From Diphasiastrum complanatum (taxonomy: Eukaryota; Streptophyta; Lycopodiopsida; Lycopodiales; Lycopodiaceae): a stretch of 64,000 nt of DNA. The translations under genes and the position numbers were made by a program. The notes beneath the pieces are model-generated. The model was given only the letters and a program-made list of their open reading frames with translations, had not been told where the DNA came from and searched no databases. Positions 11,208 to 21,840 of the stretch are shown here, one piece after another. The stretch lies in assembly GCA_029204225.1 (NCBI GenBank), contig CM055111.1, forward strand, positions 7,505,365-7,569,364, given 5' to 3'. Position 1 is the first letter of the stretch; each line of letters starts with the position of its first letter.

Positions 11208-12197
11208 ATGTATATAAATGCCAAAACACAGGTGATGGAATTCACTACTGAAAAGGGAATGGAAGACCCACAGAGCAGTAATCAGCCCGAGCAATGCCAT
11301 AGAAAACTGATGAGGTTCGTACTGAAGGAAGGACAGAGGACCGACATAGAAATCCAACGTCTGAAAGAAGAATTGAAGAAACAAAAGCACCTACGAATCA
11401 GAGCCACTAACGAGCTAATTAGCACCAATAAGGAGCGAGATACCTGGAAGCAAAAGTACAATGACCTCAAGGAGGCTAGTGAAAGATGGCGAATAAGCCA
11501 TAGGGAGGGGTATAAAGGGCAGGAAAAGATCCTAGCCAACACCAAGGTGGAACTAGCTACAACCGAAACTACCGTAGCCATGCTATCTAGGCAGTTACAT
11601 GAGTATCAGAGAAAAGAAGCTGCAAGAGGACCAATAAGGCCTTAGAGTTCCCGCAAGCCTTTACCCGCTTACCCTGTGCACCGCAAGGAAATTTTGTCGG
11701 ACAGTCTGTTCTACAAAATTTTTGATGCTCACAACTTATATCTACCGCCCATGGAGTTTCCGCTAGATAACCAGGTTTTTGAGCTACGACCATCCACGAG
11801 TTCCGCCCTCAGATTCACATGGCCACTCATCCTAGGTAGTTTTGAAAACTACAAAGATTCCTACGAAAGCTTATGTAGGTTCTCAGTTGTTGCTGCGCAC
11901 CAAAAAGATGATATCATTAGATTGGCCGGCCACTATGCCTACTGCCTGCAGAATTGGTTACTACAACCTTGGGGCGCTAAGACTAAACCCACCAGGATTC
12001 ACCTTACCAAATGGTGGTACAACCCCAATGAGTCCATGGAGTCAGAAGCGGACCTAGTATTGTACCTGCGGATGCGTGACAGAACTTCCAAGGAACGCAA
12101 AACCCTAAATGAGATGTTTTATTTTAAGTCCCTGGAGGTGCCGATCCAGCCCTTGTGGATGTGGCAGAAGTGGACTCCAATTACACCGAGGAGTTGA
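11208..12197 (+). pseudogene. Extra gypsy ORF: coiled coil plus unknown domain, one amber stop
   Basis: Two open frames (11208-11645 and 11676-12197) are in the same phase and separated by a single TAG at 11643-11645, so they probably were one ORF of about 330 codons. The N-terminal half (about residues 30-135) is a charged heptad-like coiled coil (EIQRLKEELKKQKHL, NDLKEASERW). The C-terminal half is aromatic-rich (FYKIFDAHNLYLPP, LTKWWYNPNESMES) with no recognised fold, signal peptide or transmembrane segment, so it does not look like an envelope protein. It lies on the coding strand of the gypsy element about 350 bp after the extra RNase H. Function unknown. Confidence 0.5.
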
Positions 12198-13382
12198 AAA
12201 ACCAACGGACGGAAATGTGCAGGAATGCACTGTAACCACCCACCTCAGTATTATGCATCATACACTAGACACAGTATGGTGAGCATCTGTTGCAAGTCTC
12301 AGTTTCTATGCATACATCTTTATTGAATCTCTATAAAAACTCTGAGCTGCATTTGGGCATTTGCTAACTTCTATAGGCATAAATGAAAGTATAGACGCAT
12401 AGTTGAGGGGGGGTTGAGAGAGGAAAAAGTGGGAACAAAAACAGTGCAGTGGGGTGGGGAGTGACTCCATCGACCAATGGGCAAGGCACAGAAGAAAAAT
12501 ATATAAAAAAAAAAGGAAAAGAAAAACAGAAAAAGAGAGAGAAAGAAAGACGGACAGAAAAGTAAGAGAAAAAAGAGAAAAAAGAAAGAGACTTCAACTG
12601 TATGTATCAGGTCTCGAACCAATTTGTGAGGACGAGTGACGCCTCGCACATCCATAAGAGGTGAGGACGATTTTCCTAATTGATTCCATAGACTAGCGAA
12701 AAATCAGTACTTCCTAGCATCTTGTGTATTGGATCTTAGGACAGTAAGTTGTCCTACATGGACTACTATCAGAATATAGGGCTTGAGAGGAGAGTCAGTA
12801 CAGAGAGGAGACTAGATGATTATTCCCTATTGAATCCATTCTTAGAGAGTATAAGTTGAATGTCTAAACAAAAAAAAAAAAGAATTAGTAATCACTAGTC
12901 TGGACAGGTTCCAGAGTTGGGGCACTAAAGCCTCATCGTGCATACATTCACACACACATCAATGACACGATGTTAGACACAATACTGATGACCTGCATCC
13001 ATATCATCCCATCTGCAATCCTGAAATTTGCATTTGCATATCCCTCCATGCATGGGTCCAAAAGTGGGCATTGCCTTACATCTGATAGAATTGGGAGCAT
13101 TTGCCATTTAGGTCACAGGTGGGTTTTTGCAGGTATGAAGACACCAAACTGTTCAAAGATGCCGTGGTTAAATCCAATCCAGTTGCAGATGGACCCTAAG
13201 GGCTAAATCGACGGCCTTTGGGTAGGAAGCTGTTGAAGACATCCTACCAACTCACTGTGGTTAGCATCACCTAGCAAGGGTGCTGAGCCCACTAACTTCA
13301 TCCACCACCAGGAGCTGGTCTGCGAAACCAGAGACTCTGGGTCCGCCGTATGGGGACCATACTACCCAGTGGTAGTCGCCAA
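12198..13382. other. Gypsy 3' non-coding region
   Basis: No gene seen. It contains a G-rich purine run (about 12400-12440), a long AG-rich tract (about 12490-12590), an A-run at about 12868 and a weak inverted repeat at about 13316-13332 (CTGGTCTGCGAAACCAG). No polypurine tract abuts the LTR start at 13383, which argues against a simple 3' LTR junction. Confidence 0.45.
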
Positions 13383-16350
13383 TGTTAGCCGATATTTGTG
13401 CACAGAAAATCGGACTAATATTGAAGTTTAAGTTTGCAATAATTGAAAAAACCGGCACGTAAAACCCGGTTATTAGAGAAAAATTGCACAAATTTGCCTT
13501 AAAACTGGGTCCCAGCCCGTCCTAAAGTGGCTAGACACAGTTTAAAAGTAAGAAACTGACTTTCGAAAAAACCGTCAAAAATATTTTGTGGTCAATTTTG
13601 TAAGACCGAGCCAAAAGTGCTGGTCCACCTAGAATTGGGTCCCAGCCCGCTCTAAATGAGGCTAGAGCAAATTTTGCGGCTTTAGAAATGGCCGGTAAAT
13701 ATTTTACGGCTTTTCAAAAAAAAAAAGGCCAGCTGTAAAAAATAGCCGGTATGCCCGTGCTAAAATCTCACCATGTACTGAGTCCATTTTTTCTAATATA
13801 TGATCACGCAATGTATTTTTCAGGGAAACCGTGTTGTCGTGGGAGCCCTAGTCTTGAATGCCGGAAAAGTCAACTTCAGTCAAAGAGCCATCAAAGAAAA
13901 ATATTTATTGGGCAAAACCCAAGCTGTGAATTATGGGCAATACTGAAAACTTGCAGAAACCCTAACGGGTAAAATTGGGCAAATTACGGGAAATGGGCAA
14001 AATACGCAAATCAGTCGGTAACCCCGAGAAACCAAAAGCCAAGGGCCGTCGGGCCGTACCTGCTACAAAGGAAAGAAAAACCAAATGAAGGGCTAAAAGG
14101 AACAAAGGACCAAGGACCAAGGAAATGGAGGGCACCTTAGGTGGAATAGGGGCTTGACAAAGTCCTCACCCACCTTTTGGATAATAAATGTAAACAAGAC
14201 TTTAGGACCTAGAGGGCCTAAAAGATATTTTCTCTAGCTTTTGGCTAAGAGGGCATCTTGGCTAGTTTTGGAAGGGGGCCTTAAATGGCACCAACCCCTA
14301 CACCTTCAAGGAGGCCACTTGATGTACTTGCCAATGGGTGTTGGACAAATGGACGAAAGGGCTTGAAGGGCATGAAAATTGGCAAAGCCTCATTTTGAAG
14401 GGGGACACTTGGGATTTACTATAAATGGAGACCACTCTTTGTGTTAAGATATAGTTGATTGATAGTTGCATGAGTTAGATGATGATGTGATAGTTTGATG
14501 TGATGTTGGTTGAGAGTTTTTTAGAGTTGAAAGCTTTTGGAAGATGGGTGCTTGCTTGAGAGATCTTTGTTGATGAGTAGGTTTGATTCCTTGTAAGTTT
14601 GGTTTGATGGATGGTTAAATGTGGTTTTGCCTTATAGTATGCTTATGCATTGGTACAAGTATTGTCTTGCATATTTGCTTGTGGAGTGATGGATGTTTGG
14701 GGTTGAATGCTTGTTAGTGGATTGAGAGTAGACTCACTTGTAGTTGATAACAATGGATGGGTTGGGTGTTTGTGGTTTGGTTTGAGAGTTAGTGTTGAGG
14801 GGGTGTGTGTAAAATGTGTTTTGAGAGAATTGATTTTGTTGAGAGTGATTTCATGGTGAGGGTTGGTTGGTTGGTTGTAGTCCATTGTCATACTAGTAGG
14901 CTTACATCTTGAATGAGTGGGATGGTTTGCTTGAGGGCTTGGTGTGAGTGATGGGTTGCTGATTTTTTTAGTCATTGCATCTTCTTGGTCTGTTTTTTTT
15001 TTTTACAAACTTTCGGTTCAGTTTTCTCTCAATTGAACCGTTAACATTTCAATCGCACCGTTCATATTCCAGAAACTTTCATTTTTTTCATTTTTGCTTT
15101 TTACACCAACTCGATCGGACATGCGTAAAGTGGAGAAAACTGCGTCAACATGCCTGGCTCTGATTTTTGTTACAAGGTTCATGACTAGAGTTTCCATGCA
15201 ACGGCTACCTAATTGCACATTGAGGTGAGTTTTTGACTTGAACTTTCTTTCTAGTCACTTCCATTTCTTGAAGTTCTGTTTGTAAGCTCTTAACTTAAAT
15301 TGGAATGGGATGTGAGATGTGTAAGATAAGGTTTTACACTTTGAAGGAGGTTGTTAAGAATGGTCTAGGGAAGTAAGCTTGTTTACGTCAAGTTTTTTCA
15401 AGGTCCTACAGATTTAAGTGTTGCTGATGGTTGTAATTTTCAGTTGTACTCATTTACATTGGTGACTACTTGTAAGGTTTGGTAGTGAATCGGGTTTTTA
15501 AGCATGAACTAGAGTTCAGTTGAGAATTATAGTAATGAATGTCATATGTTGTGGGGTTAATTAAGACAAGGATTGATTTTCGGTTATCGACGTTTAGTGA
15601 AAGCAAGAACGCTTGTAACCAGATTTTATTAGCATGGTTTGGAAGTACTTATATGGATACGGTTTTAAAAGGTGAATGTGTTTTACTCTATGCTTGTCTA
15701 AGATAGAACTGATAGTTTAAATCGCAATAAATCGTCAAAGTTCAGAAGCATTTTATTTTCATCATTTATGAAGTGTGCCAGCTGGACTCGACCTCTGTGA
15801 AACACCAGAGCGGCCCGTCCACCATCTGTGGCTGAAAAACACCACCTTGGTTAAAGTGTCGCACTAGTCACACCCGCCGTCGGTACTGTCTAGCGAAATA
15901 CCTAGACCTGACGGTCGGCGAAAATACCGCCGCTTAGCAAACAAAGCAGTGCGTATAACTTGCACCCCACGAGCACATCATAGATAGTAAATCGGTTTCT
16001 AGCCCATGTAAGATTTTTACTAACTATAAACCGAATTCAATGGGGAAAGAGATATTAGCAAGATCCTAACACGAATTAGTGATAAGAAGTTTTACGGAAC
16101 CGTGACCCTAGAAAGCTAATGAATCATTGCAGCCAAAAGTACTAGCACCCCCTCCTTGCAACTGTATCTCTGAGAGCTTGGAAAACTCTCATCGGTTGGG
16201 GAGCACGAGGCAATAGAGAAGGCCATCAGGGTTGGAAGTGGCAAACCCTCTGTTGCTCACGTAGGGCCGAACCGCTATTAGAGGTGGGGCCCCTTGACCC
16301 TTTTAGGATGTTTTGGCTGGACCAACCCCCCGTCAAAAATGGCCCCAACA
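13383..16350 (+). repeat. Long Ty3/gypsy LTR, plus orientation (left palindrome arm)
   Basis: It starts TGTTAGCCGATATT and ends GGCCCCAACA, giving the TG…CA ends of an LTR; length 2968 bp. A TATA-like ACTATAAATGG lies at about 14418-14428. It is followed at 16352 by a primer-binding-site-like sequence. The same sequence occurs inverted at 16495-19422. The two copies differ by scattered substitutions and a gap of about 80 bp near 13720-13790. No protein-coding gene is evident in it. Confidence 0.75.
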
Positions 16351-16351
16351 T

Positions 16352-16371
16352 TGGTGCGTCTGCCGGGAGTC
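16352..16371 (+). promoter_or_regulatory. Primer-binding-site-like sequence, tRNA-Asp type
   Basis: The sequence TGGTGCGTCTGCCGGGAGTC begins one base after the LTR end. It resembles, with several mismatches, the TGGCGCCGTTGCCGGGGATC site used by many plant gypsy elements primed by tRNA-Asp. This orients the LTR at 13383-16350 as a 5' LTR. Confidence 0.5.
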
Positions 16372-16460
16372 AAAAATTTTTCAGGAGATGTTGCTTGAAA
16401 GAGTAGTTATCCATATCGTTGGAGTACAAAGCACTAGTTGTCATACCACCAGAAGTCTAC

Positions 16461-16494
16461 AATAACATGATTTTGGTGTCATTTCGAAGGTCCT
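16461..16494 (-). repeat. LARD-A 5' LTR, middle piece (2 of 3)
   Basis: Only 34 bp. It matches the inverted LARD-A LTR segment lying exactly between the pieces that end at 4238 and restart at 19423 (AATAACATGATTTTGGTGTC…). Its last five bases, GTCCT, are the left target duplication of the next insertion. Confidence 0.75.
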
Positions 16495-19422
16495 TGTTAG
16501 GGCCATTTTTGACGGGGGGTTGGTCCAGCCAAAACGTCCTAAAAGGGTCAAGGGGCCCCACCTCTAATGGCGGTTCGGCCCTACGTGAGCAATAGAGGGT
16601 TTGCCACTTCCAACCCTGATGGCCTTCTCTATTGTCCCATGCTCCCCAACCGATGAGAGTTTTCCAGGCTCTCAGAGATATAGTTGCAAGGAGGGGGTGC
16701 TAGTACTTTTGGCTGCAATGATTCACTAGCTTTCTAGGGTCACGGTTCCGTAAAACTTCTGATCACTAATTCGTGTTAGGATCTTGCTAATATCTCTTTC
16801 CCCATTGAATTTAATTCACAGTTAGTAGAAATCTTACATGGGCTAGAAACCAATTTACTGTCTATGATGTGCTCGTGGGGTGCAAGTTATACGCACCGCT
16901 TTGTTTGCTAAGCGACGGTATTTTCGCCGACCGTCGGGTTTAGGTATTTCGCTAACAGTACCGACGGTGGGTGTGACTAGTGCGGCGCTTTAACCAAGGT
17001 GGTGTTTTTCAACCACGGATGGTGGACGGCCCGCTTTGGTGTTTCACAGAGGTCGGGTCCAGCTGACACACTTCATAAATGACGAAAATAAAACGCTTCT
17101 GAACTTTGACGGTTTATTGCAGTTTAAACTATCAGTTCTATCTTCGACAAGCATAGAGTAAAACACATTCACCTTTTAAAACCGTATCCATATAAGTACT
17201 TCCAAACCATGCTAATAAAACCTGGTTACAAGCGTTCTTGCTTTCACTAAACGTCGATAACCGAAAATCAATCATTCCCTTAATTAACCCCACAACATAT
17301 GACATTCATTACTGTAATTCTCAACTGAACTCTAGTTCATGCTTAAAAACCCGATTCACTACCAAACCTTACAAGTAGTCACCAACGTAAATGAGTACAA
17401 CTGAAAATTACAACCATCAGCAACACTTAAATCTATAGGACCTCGGAAAAACTTGACGTAATTAGTCCCTCAACAAGCTTACTTCCCTAGACCATTCATA
17501 ACAACCTCCTTCAAAGTGTAAAACCCTATCTTACACATCTCACATCCCATTTCAATTTAAGTTAAGAGCTTACAAACAGAACATCAAGAAATGGAAGTGA
17601 CTAGAAAGAAAGTTCAAATCAAAAACTCACCTCAATGTGCAATTAGGTAGCCGTTGCATGGAAACTATAGTCATGAACCTTGTAGCAAAAATCAGAGCCA
17701 GGCATGTTGATGCAGTTTTTTCCACTTTACGCATGTCCGATCGAGTTGGTGTAGAAAGAAAAAATGAAGAAAATAAAAGTTTCTGGAATATGAACGGTGC
17801 GATTGAAATGTTAACGGTTCAGTTGAGAGAAAACTGAACCGAAAGTCTGTAAAAAAAAAAAAAACAGGCCAGAAAGATGCAATGACTAAAAAAATCAGCA
17901 ACCCATCACTCACACCAAGCCCTCAAGCAAACCATCCCACACATTCAAGATGTAAGCCTACTAGCATGACAATGGACTACAACCAACCAACCAACCAACC
18001 CTCACCATGAAATGACTCTCAACAAAAGCAATTCTCTCAACACATTACTCTCAACACACATTCTACACACACCCCCTCAACACTAACTCTCAACACTAAC
18101 TCTCAAACCAAACCACAAACACCCAACCCATCCATTGTTATCAACTACAAGTGAATCTACTCTCAATCCACTAACAAGCATTCAACCCCAAACATCCCTC
18201 ACTCCACAAGCAACTATGCAAGACAATACGTGTACCAATGCATAAGCATACTATAAGGCAAAACCACATTTAACCATCCATCAAACCAAACTTACAAGGA
18301 ATCAAACCTACTCATCAACAAAGATCTCTCAAGCAAGCACCCATCTTCCAAAAGCTTTCAACTCTAAAAAACTCTCAACCAACATCACATCAAACTATCA
18401 CATCATCATCTAACTCACCCAACTATCAATCAACTATATCTTAACACAAAGAGTGGCCTCCTTTTATAGTAAATCCCAAGTGTCCCCCTTCAAAATGAGG
18501 GTTTCCCAACTTTCATGCCCTTCAAGCCCTTTTGTCCATTTGTCCAACACCCATTGGCAAGTACATCAAGTGGCCTCCTTGAGGGTGTAGGGGTTGGTGC
18601 CATTTAAGGCCCCCTTCCAAAACTAGCCAAGATGCCCTCTTAGTCAAAAGCTAGAGAAAATATCTTTTAGGCCCTCTAGGTCCTAAAGTCTTGTTTACAT
18701 TTATTATCCAAAAGGTAGGTGAGGACTTTTGTCAAGCCCCTATTCAACCTAAGGTGCCCTCCATTTCCTTGGTCCTTGGTCCTTTGTTCATTTTAGCCCT
18801 TCATTTGGTTTTTCTTTCCTTTGTAGCAGGTACGGCCCGACGGCCCTTGGCTTTTGGTTTCTCGGGATTACCGATTGATTTGCGTATTTTGCTCATTTCC
18901 CGTAATTTGCCCAATTTTACCCGTTAGGGTTTCTACAAGTTTTCAGTATTGCCCATAATTCACAGCTTGGGTTTTGCCCGATAAATATTTTTCTTTGATG
19001 GCTCTTTGACTGAAGTTGACTTTTTCGACATTCATGACTAGGGCTCCCACGACAACACGGTTTCTCTGAAAAATACATTGAGTGATCATATATTAGAAAA
19101 AAATGGACTCAGTACATGCTAAGGCCGCAAAATTTGCTCTAGCCTCATTTAGGACGGGCTAGGACCAATTCTAGGTGGACCGGCACTTTTGGCTCGGTCT
19201 TACAAAACTTTACCACAAAATATTTTTGACGGTTTTTTCGAAAGTTAGTTTCTTACTTTTAAACTATATCTAGCCACTTTAGGACGAGTTGGGACCCAGT
19301 TCTAAGGCAAATTTGTGCCAATTTTTCTCTAATAACCGGGTTTTACATGCCAGTTTTTTCAATTATTGCAAACTTAAACTTCAATATTAGCCCGATTTTC
19401 TGTGCGAAAATATCGACTAATA
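16495..19422 (-). mobile_element. Solo-type Ty3/gypsy LTR, inverted orientation (right palindrome arm)
   Basis: This 2928-bp copy of the 13383-16350 LTR lies in the opposite orientation, with ends TGTTAGGG…CTAATA. It is flanked by GTCCT (16490-16494) and GTCTT (19423-19427), a 5-bp target duplication with one change. The flanks join back into a continuous LARD-A LTR, so this is an independent insertion. No internal region is attached, so it is best read as a solo LTR. A TATA-like motif lies at about 18463-18470 on the minus strand. Confidence 0.75.
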
Positions 19423-19576
19423 GTCTTGAAGTTTGAGACTTTTTCAACATGAAATATATACGAAAATAAAATTATCCAGGCCTCTTTCACACGTGCGAAA
19501 CGTTAGATCCAAAACTATGTACAAAAATTGCCAATTTAGGCCTCAACCTAGCAAGGAAATATTGACAATTTTCACA
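19423..19576 (-). repeat. LARD-A 5' LTR, first 154 bp (piece 3 of 3)
   Basis: On the minus strand it begins TGTGAAAATTGTCAAT at 19576, matching the start of the LTRs at 35795 and 41542, and includes the TATATAT promoter-like motif. Position 19576 is the true 5' end of the minus-strand LARD-A copy. The next base starts copia pol sequence, the apparent host site. Confidence 0.8.
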
Positions 19577-21074
19577 CCAAAATGGTTCTGGACCTAGCAG
19601 ATCAGGCCAAGGCAAAGGCATTGCAGTTTCAGGAGGATCTCCTAGAAGGTCGACAAGACAACGAAGAGTGCTAGCAAGATATGTGCCAGGCAGCTCTGCT
19701 TCTACATCAGAAGAGTTTTGTGGATTCAGTGGCGAACCGCAGACATTCGAGGAAGCAATTGAATGTCCAGAGAAAGACAAATGAATCCAAGCCATGAATG
19801 AGGACATGGAATCCATGAGAAAGTACCAGGTATGGACGTTGCAGCCATCAGATAAGCAAAAGGCTATGAAATGCAAATGGGTATACAAGCTAAAGTATGG
19901 ACCAAATGGAGATGTCTCAAAGTATAAGGCAAGACTTGTAGCGAAGAAATTCTCTCAGAAATATGATATTGACTATTTTGAGACCTTCTCTCCTATAGTG
20001 AAATATTCGTCCCTACATTTACTATTCGCATATGCAGTTGCTTATGACCTCAGGATCTACATTGTAGACGAGAAGACCGCCTTCTTGCATGGTGAGTTAG
20101 ACAAAGAGGTCTACATGGATCAACTCCTAGGATATGTCTCGAAATCATTTCCTAATCATGCTTGCAGAATGCATAGGAGTATTTATGGTCTAAAAAAGTC
20201 GGCTCGACAATGGTACAAGAAGAAAGATCAAGTCTTGAAATCATTGGTATTCAAGCGACTAATGGCTGATTCCAATGTCTATGTAAGAATTACAGATGGG
20301 AAGATCATCATTGTGGCTGTGTATGTGGACAACACTATGATACTCTACAAGAGTGAGAAGCTAATTGTTGAAGTGAAGAATGATATCTCAAAACATTTCG
20401 AGATTGTTGATATGGGAGAAGCAAGTTGTTACCTTGGCTTGCAGATTGACAGGGACTATGAGAGAGGTAAGTTGTACCTTCATCAGTCCAGATATACCCA
20501 GAAAGTCCTAGAAGATTTTGGGGTGCTGAATTGTAAAGGAGTGAATACTCCAATGCTTGCAGGAACAGTACTGACGAACGAAAATTGTTTGAGGATTGAG
20601 GAAGAAAGGGAATTGATGCAGCTCACACCATACAGGAAACTGATAGTATCGTTGATGTACCTTGCAGATAACACATGTCTTGACATTGCTTATGCCGTAT
20701 TCAGGATGAGCCAATTCTGTCCGAATCCAGGCTCGACACATTAGAAGATTGCAAAATGAATTTTGCAATATCTTCAATTAACAAAGGATTATAGTTTGTG
20801 TTATTCTCATTATGCAGGGTTCCAGATGCTTTCTTACAGTGATGCTAGATGGGCATCCCTGAAGGACGACTGCAAAAGTGTCTCAAGAGGATGCACCATT
20901 GCGTCAAAAGCAACAATTATCTGGGTCAGCAAGAAGCGGACCATTGTCGCTTAGTCATCCTGCGAAGCAGAGTATGTTGCAACAGCAAAGATGGCCAATG
21001 AGATAATTTGGCTCAAACAGTTCCTTGACGAACTGGGTGAAACGAGAAATGAACCTCTGGTTTTGCAGATGGAC
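19577..21074 (+). pseudogene. Ty1/copia pol fragment: RT and RNase H
   Basis: It begins in the linker before RT (SASTSEEFCGFSGEPQTFEEA). RT motifs follow: AMKCKWVYKLKYGPNGDVSK, KARLVAKKFSQ, VDEKTAFLHGELDKEVYM and RSIYGLKKSARQWY. The polymerase active site reads YVDNTMIL, where copia RT has YVDD, so the second catalytic Asp is lost. RNase H follows (SYSDARWAS, SCEAEYVA, FLDELGETRNEPL). Stops interrupt at 19790, 20743 and 20954. Neither gag nor LTR is attached. At about 21075 the frame switches into hAT transposase sequence, the same junction as at about 729. Confidence 0.85.
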
Positions 21075-21840
21075 AAAGTTGACGGCATTTGCTACTCATA
21101 TCTTGCCATAGGATTGCTCTGTTTCAACTTGTGAATGCAACTGGAGCACATGGTCTCTTTTTCATACGAAGAGACATAATAGGTTGACTGTGCCATAGTG
21201 TGGGCAATTGGTGTTTTGTTGCACCAATATGTGGCTTGTTCGACGCATTCAAAAAGACAGTAGGCCATTGTAGGTGAATGTAGATCATTGTCTCATACCT
21301 TCGGATCTAGCTGTTGCACCTATAGAGGTGGATATAGATGACGAGATCTTCTCAGAGCTACAATGTGTGACATCACATGAGGAGAGGAGGCAGCGTAGAG
21401 TTGAGAGGGAGGCTACTGTAGTTGAGGGAGATGATGAGGGTGGGGATGAGGAGGAGGAGGAGGAGGAGGACGAGACTGATGAGGAGGATGTAGATGAGAT
21501 GCATGTTGATCCTGACTCTCAGACATTTCCAGATCATGTACCACTTATACACAAAGGCCGAGGTAGAGGTAGAGGTGCACACACGATTAGGCTCATAGAC
21601 TTGTATGGAGATGCAGATAGGACAACCACTTTGCAGACAGATAGGATGCATGTGCCTATGAGTCACACACAGCCTAGAGGGACTGGATGAGGTAGAGTTA
21701 GAGGCAAAGGCATAGGTAGAGGTAGAGAGTTGAGCAGATTGCGACACATGTATCCAGAGGGTCCATTTTCATCATCATCGAGCTCCATGAGTGATAGCGA
21801 GGACGTCTCATCAAAGGACAAGAATGATGACGTCTAGATC
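21075..21840 (+). pseudogene. hAT transposase C-terminus with acidic and RG-rich tail
   Basis: At 21130-21200 one frame reads CECNWSTWSLFHTKRHNRL, the hallmark of the hAT C-terminal dimerisation region (usually ACERNWS.FS.IHTK.RNRL). Stops interrupt it shortly before and after. Downstream an open frame (21274-21690) has a Glu/Asp-rich segment (GGDEEEEEEEDETDEED) and RGRGRG repeats, ending near 21836 (SSKDKNDDV). This kind of low-complexity tail is common in plant hAT proteins. The N-terminal zinc finger and catalytic domain are absent. A separate fragment of hAT N-terminal type lies at 32874-33440, but nothing shows the two were one gene. Confidence 0.6.

Larger units (their letters stand above)
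4239..16460 (+). mobile_element. 12.2-kb insertion: decayed Ty3/gypsy element plus long LTR
   Basis: This block separates two pieces of one LARD-A LTR. It holds, left to right, a gypsy internal region (about 4560-12200), about 1.2 kb of non-coding DNA, a 2.97-kb LTR (13383-16350), a primer-binding-site-like sequence and about 110 bp of leader. The LTR lies downstream of the polyprotein yet is followed by PBS and leader, which is the reverse of a normal 3' LTR. No clear 5-bp target duplication was found at the block ends. It could be one permuted element or two elements. Confidence 0.55.
13383..19422. repeat. Giant palindrome: two opposed ~2.95-kb LTRs
   Basis: The arms 13383-16350 and 16495-19422 are inverted copies along their full length. 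The 144-bp spacer contains the PBS-like site, about 110 bp of leader and 34 bp of LARD-A LTR. As single strands the arms could form a 2.9-kb hairpin. Confidence 0.85.

Noticed and set aside
12612-12622. GGTTCGAGACC on the minus strand as a pol III B box (SINE or tRNA)
   Set aside because: No matching A box at a suitable distance and no tRNA-like fold.
17637-17837. A 66-codon open frame conserved in both palindrome arms (also 15018-15218, minus)
   Set aside because: Conservation follows from the LTR duplication itself; no start context, domain or codon bias supports a gene.
21274-21690. A stand-alone acidic nuclear protein gene
   Set aside because: The hAT dimerisation motif lies just upstream, so it is better read as the low-complexity tail of a decayed transposase.
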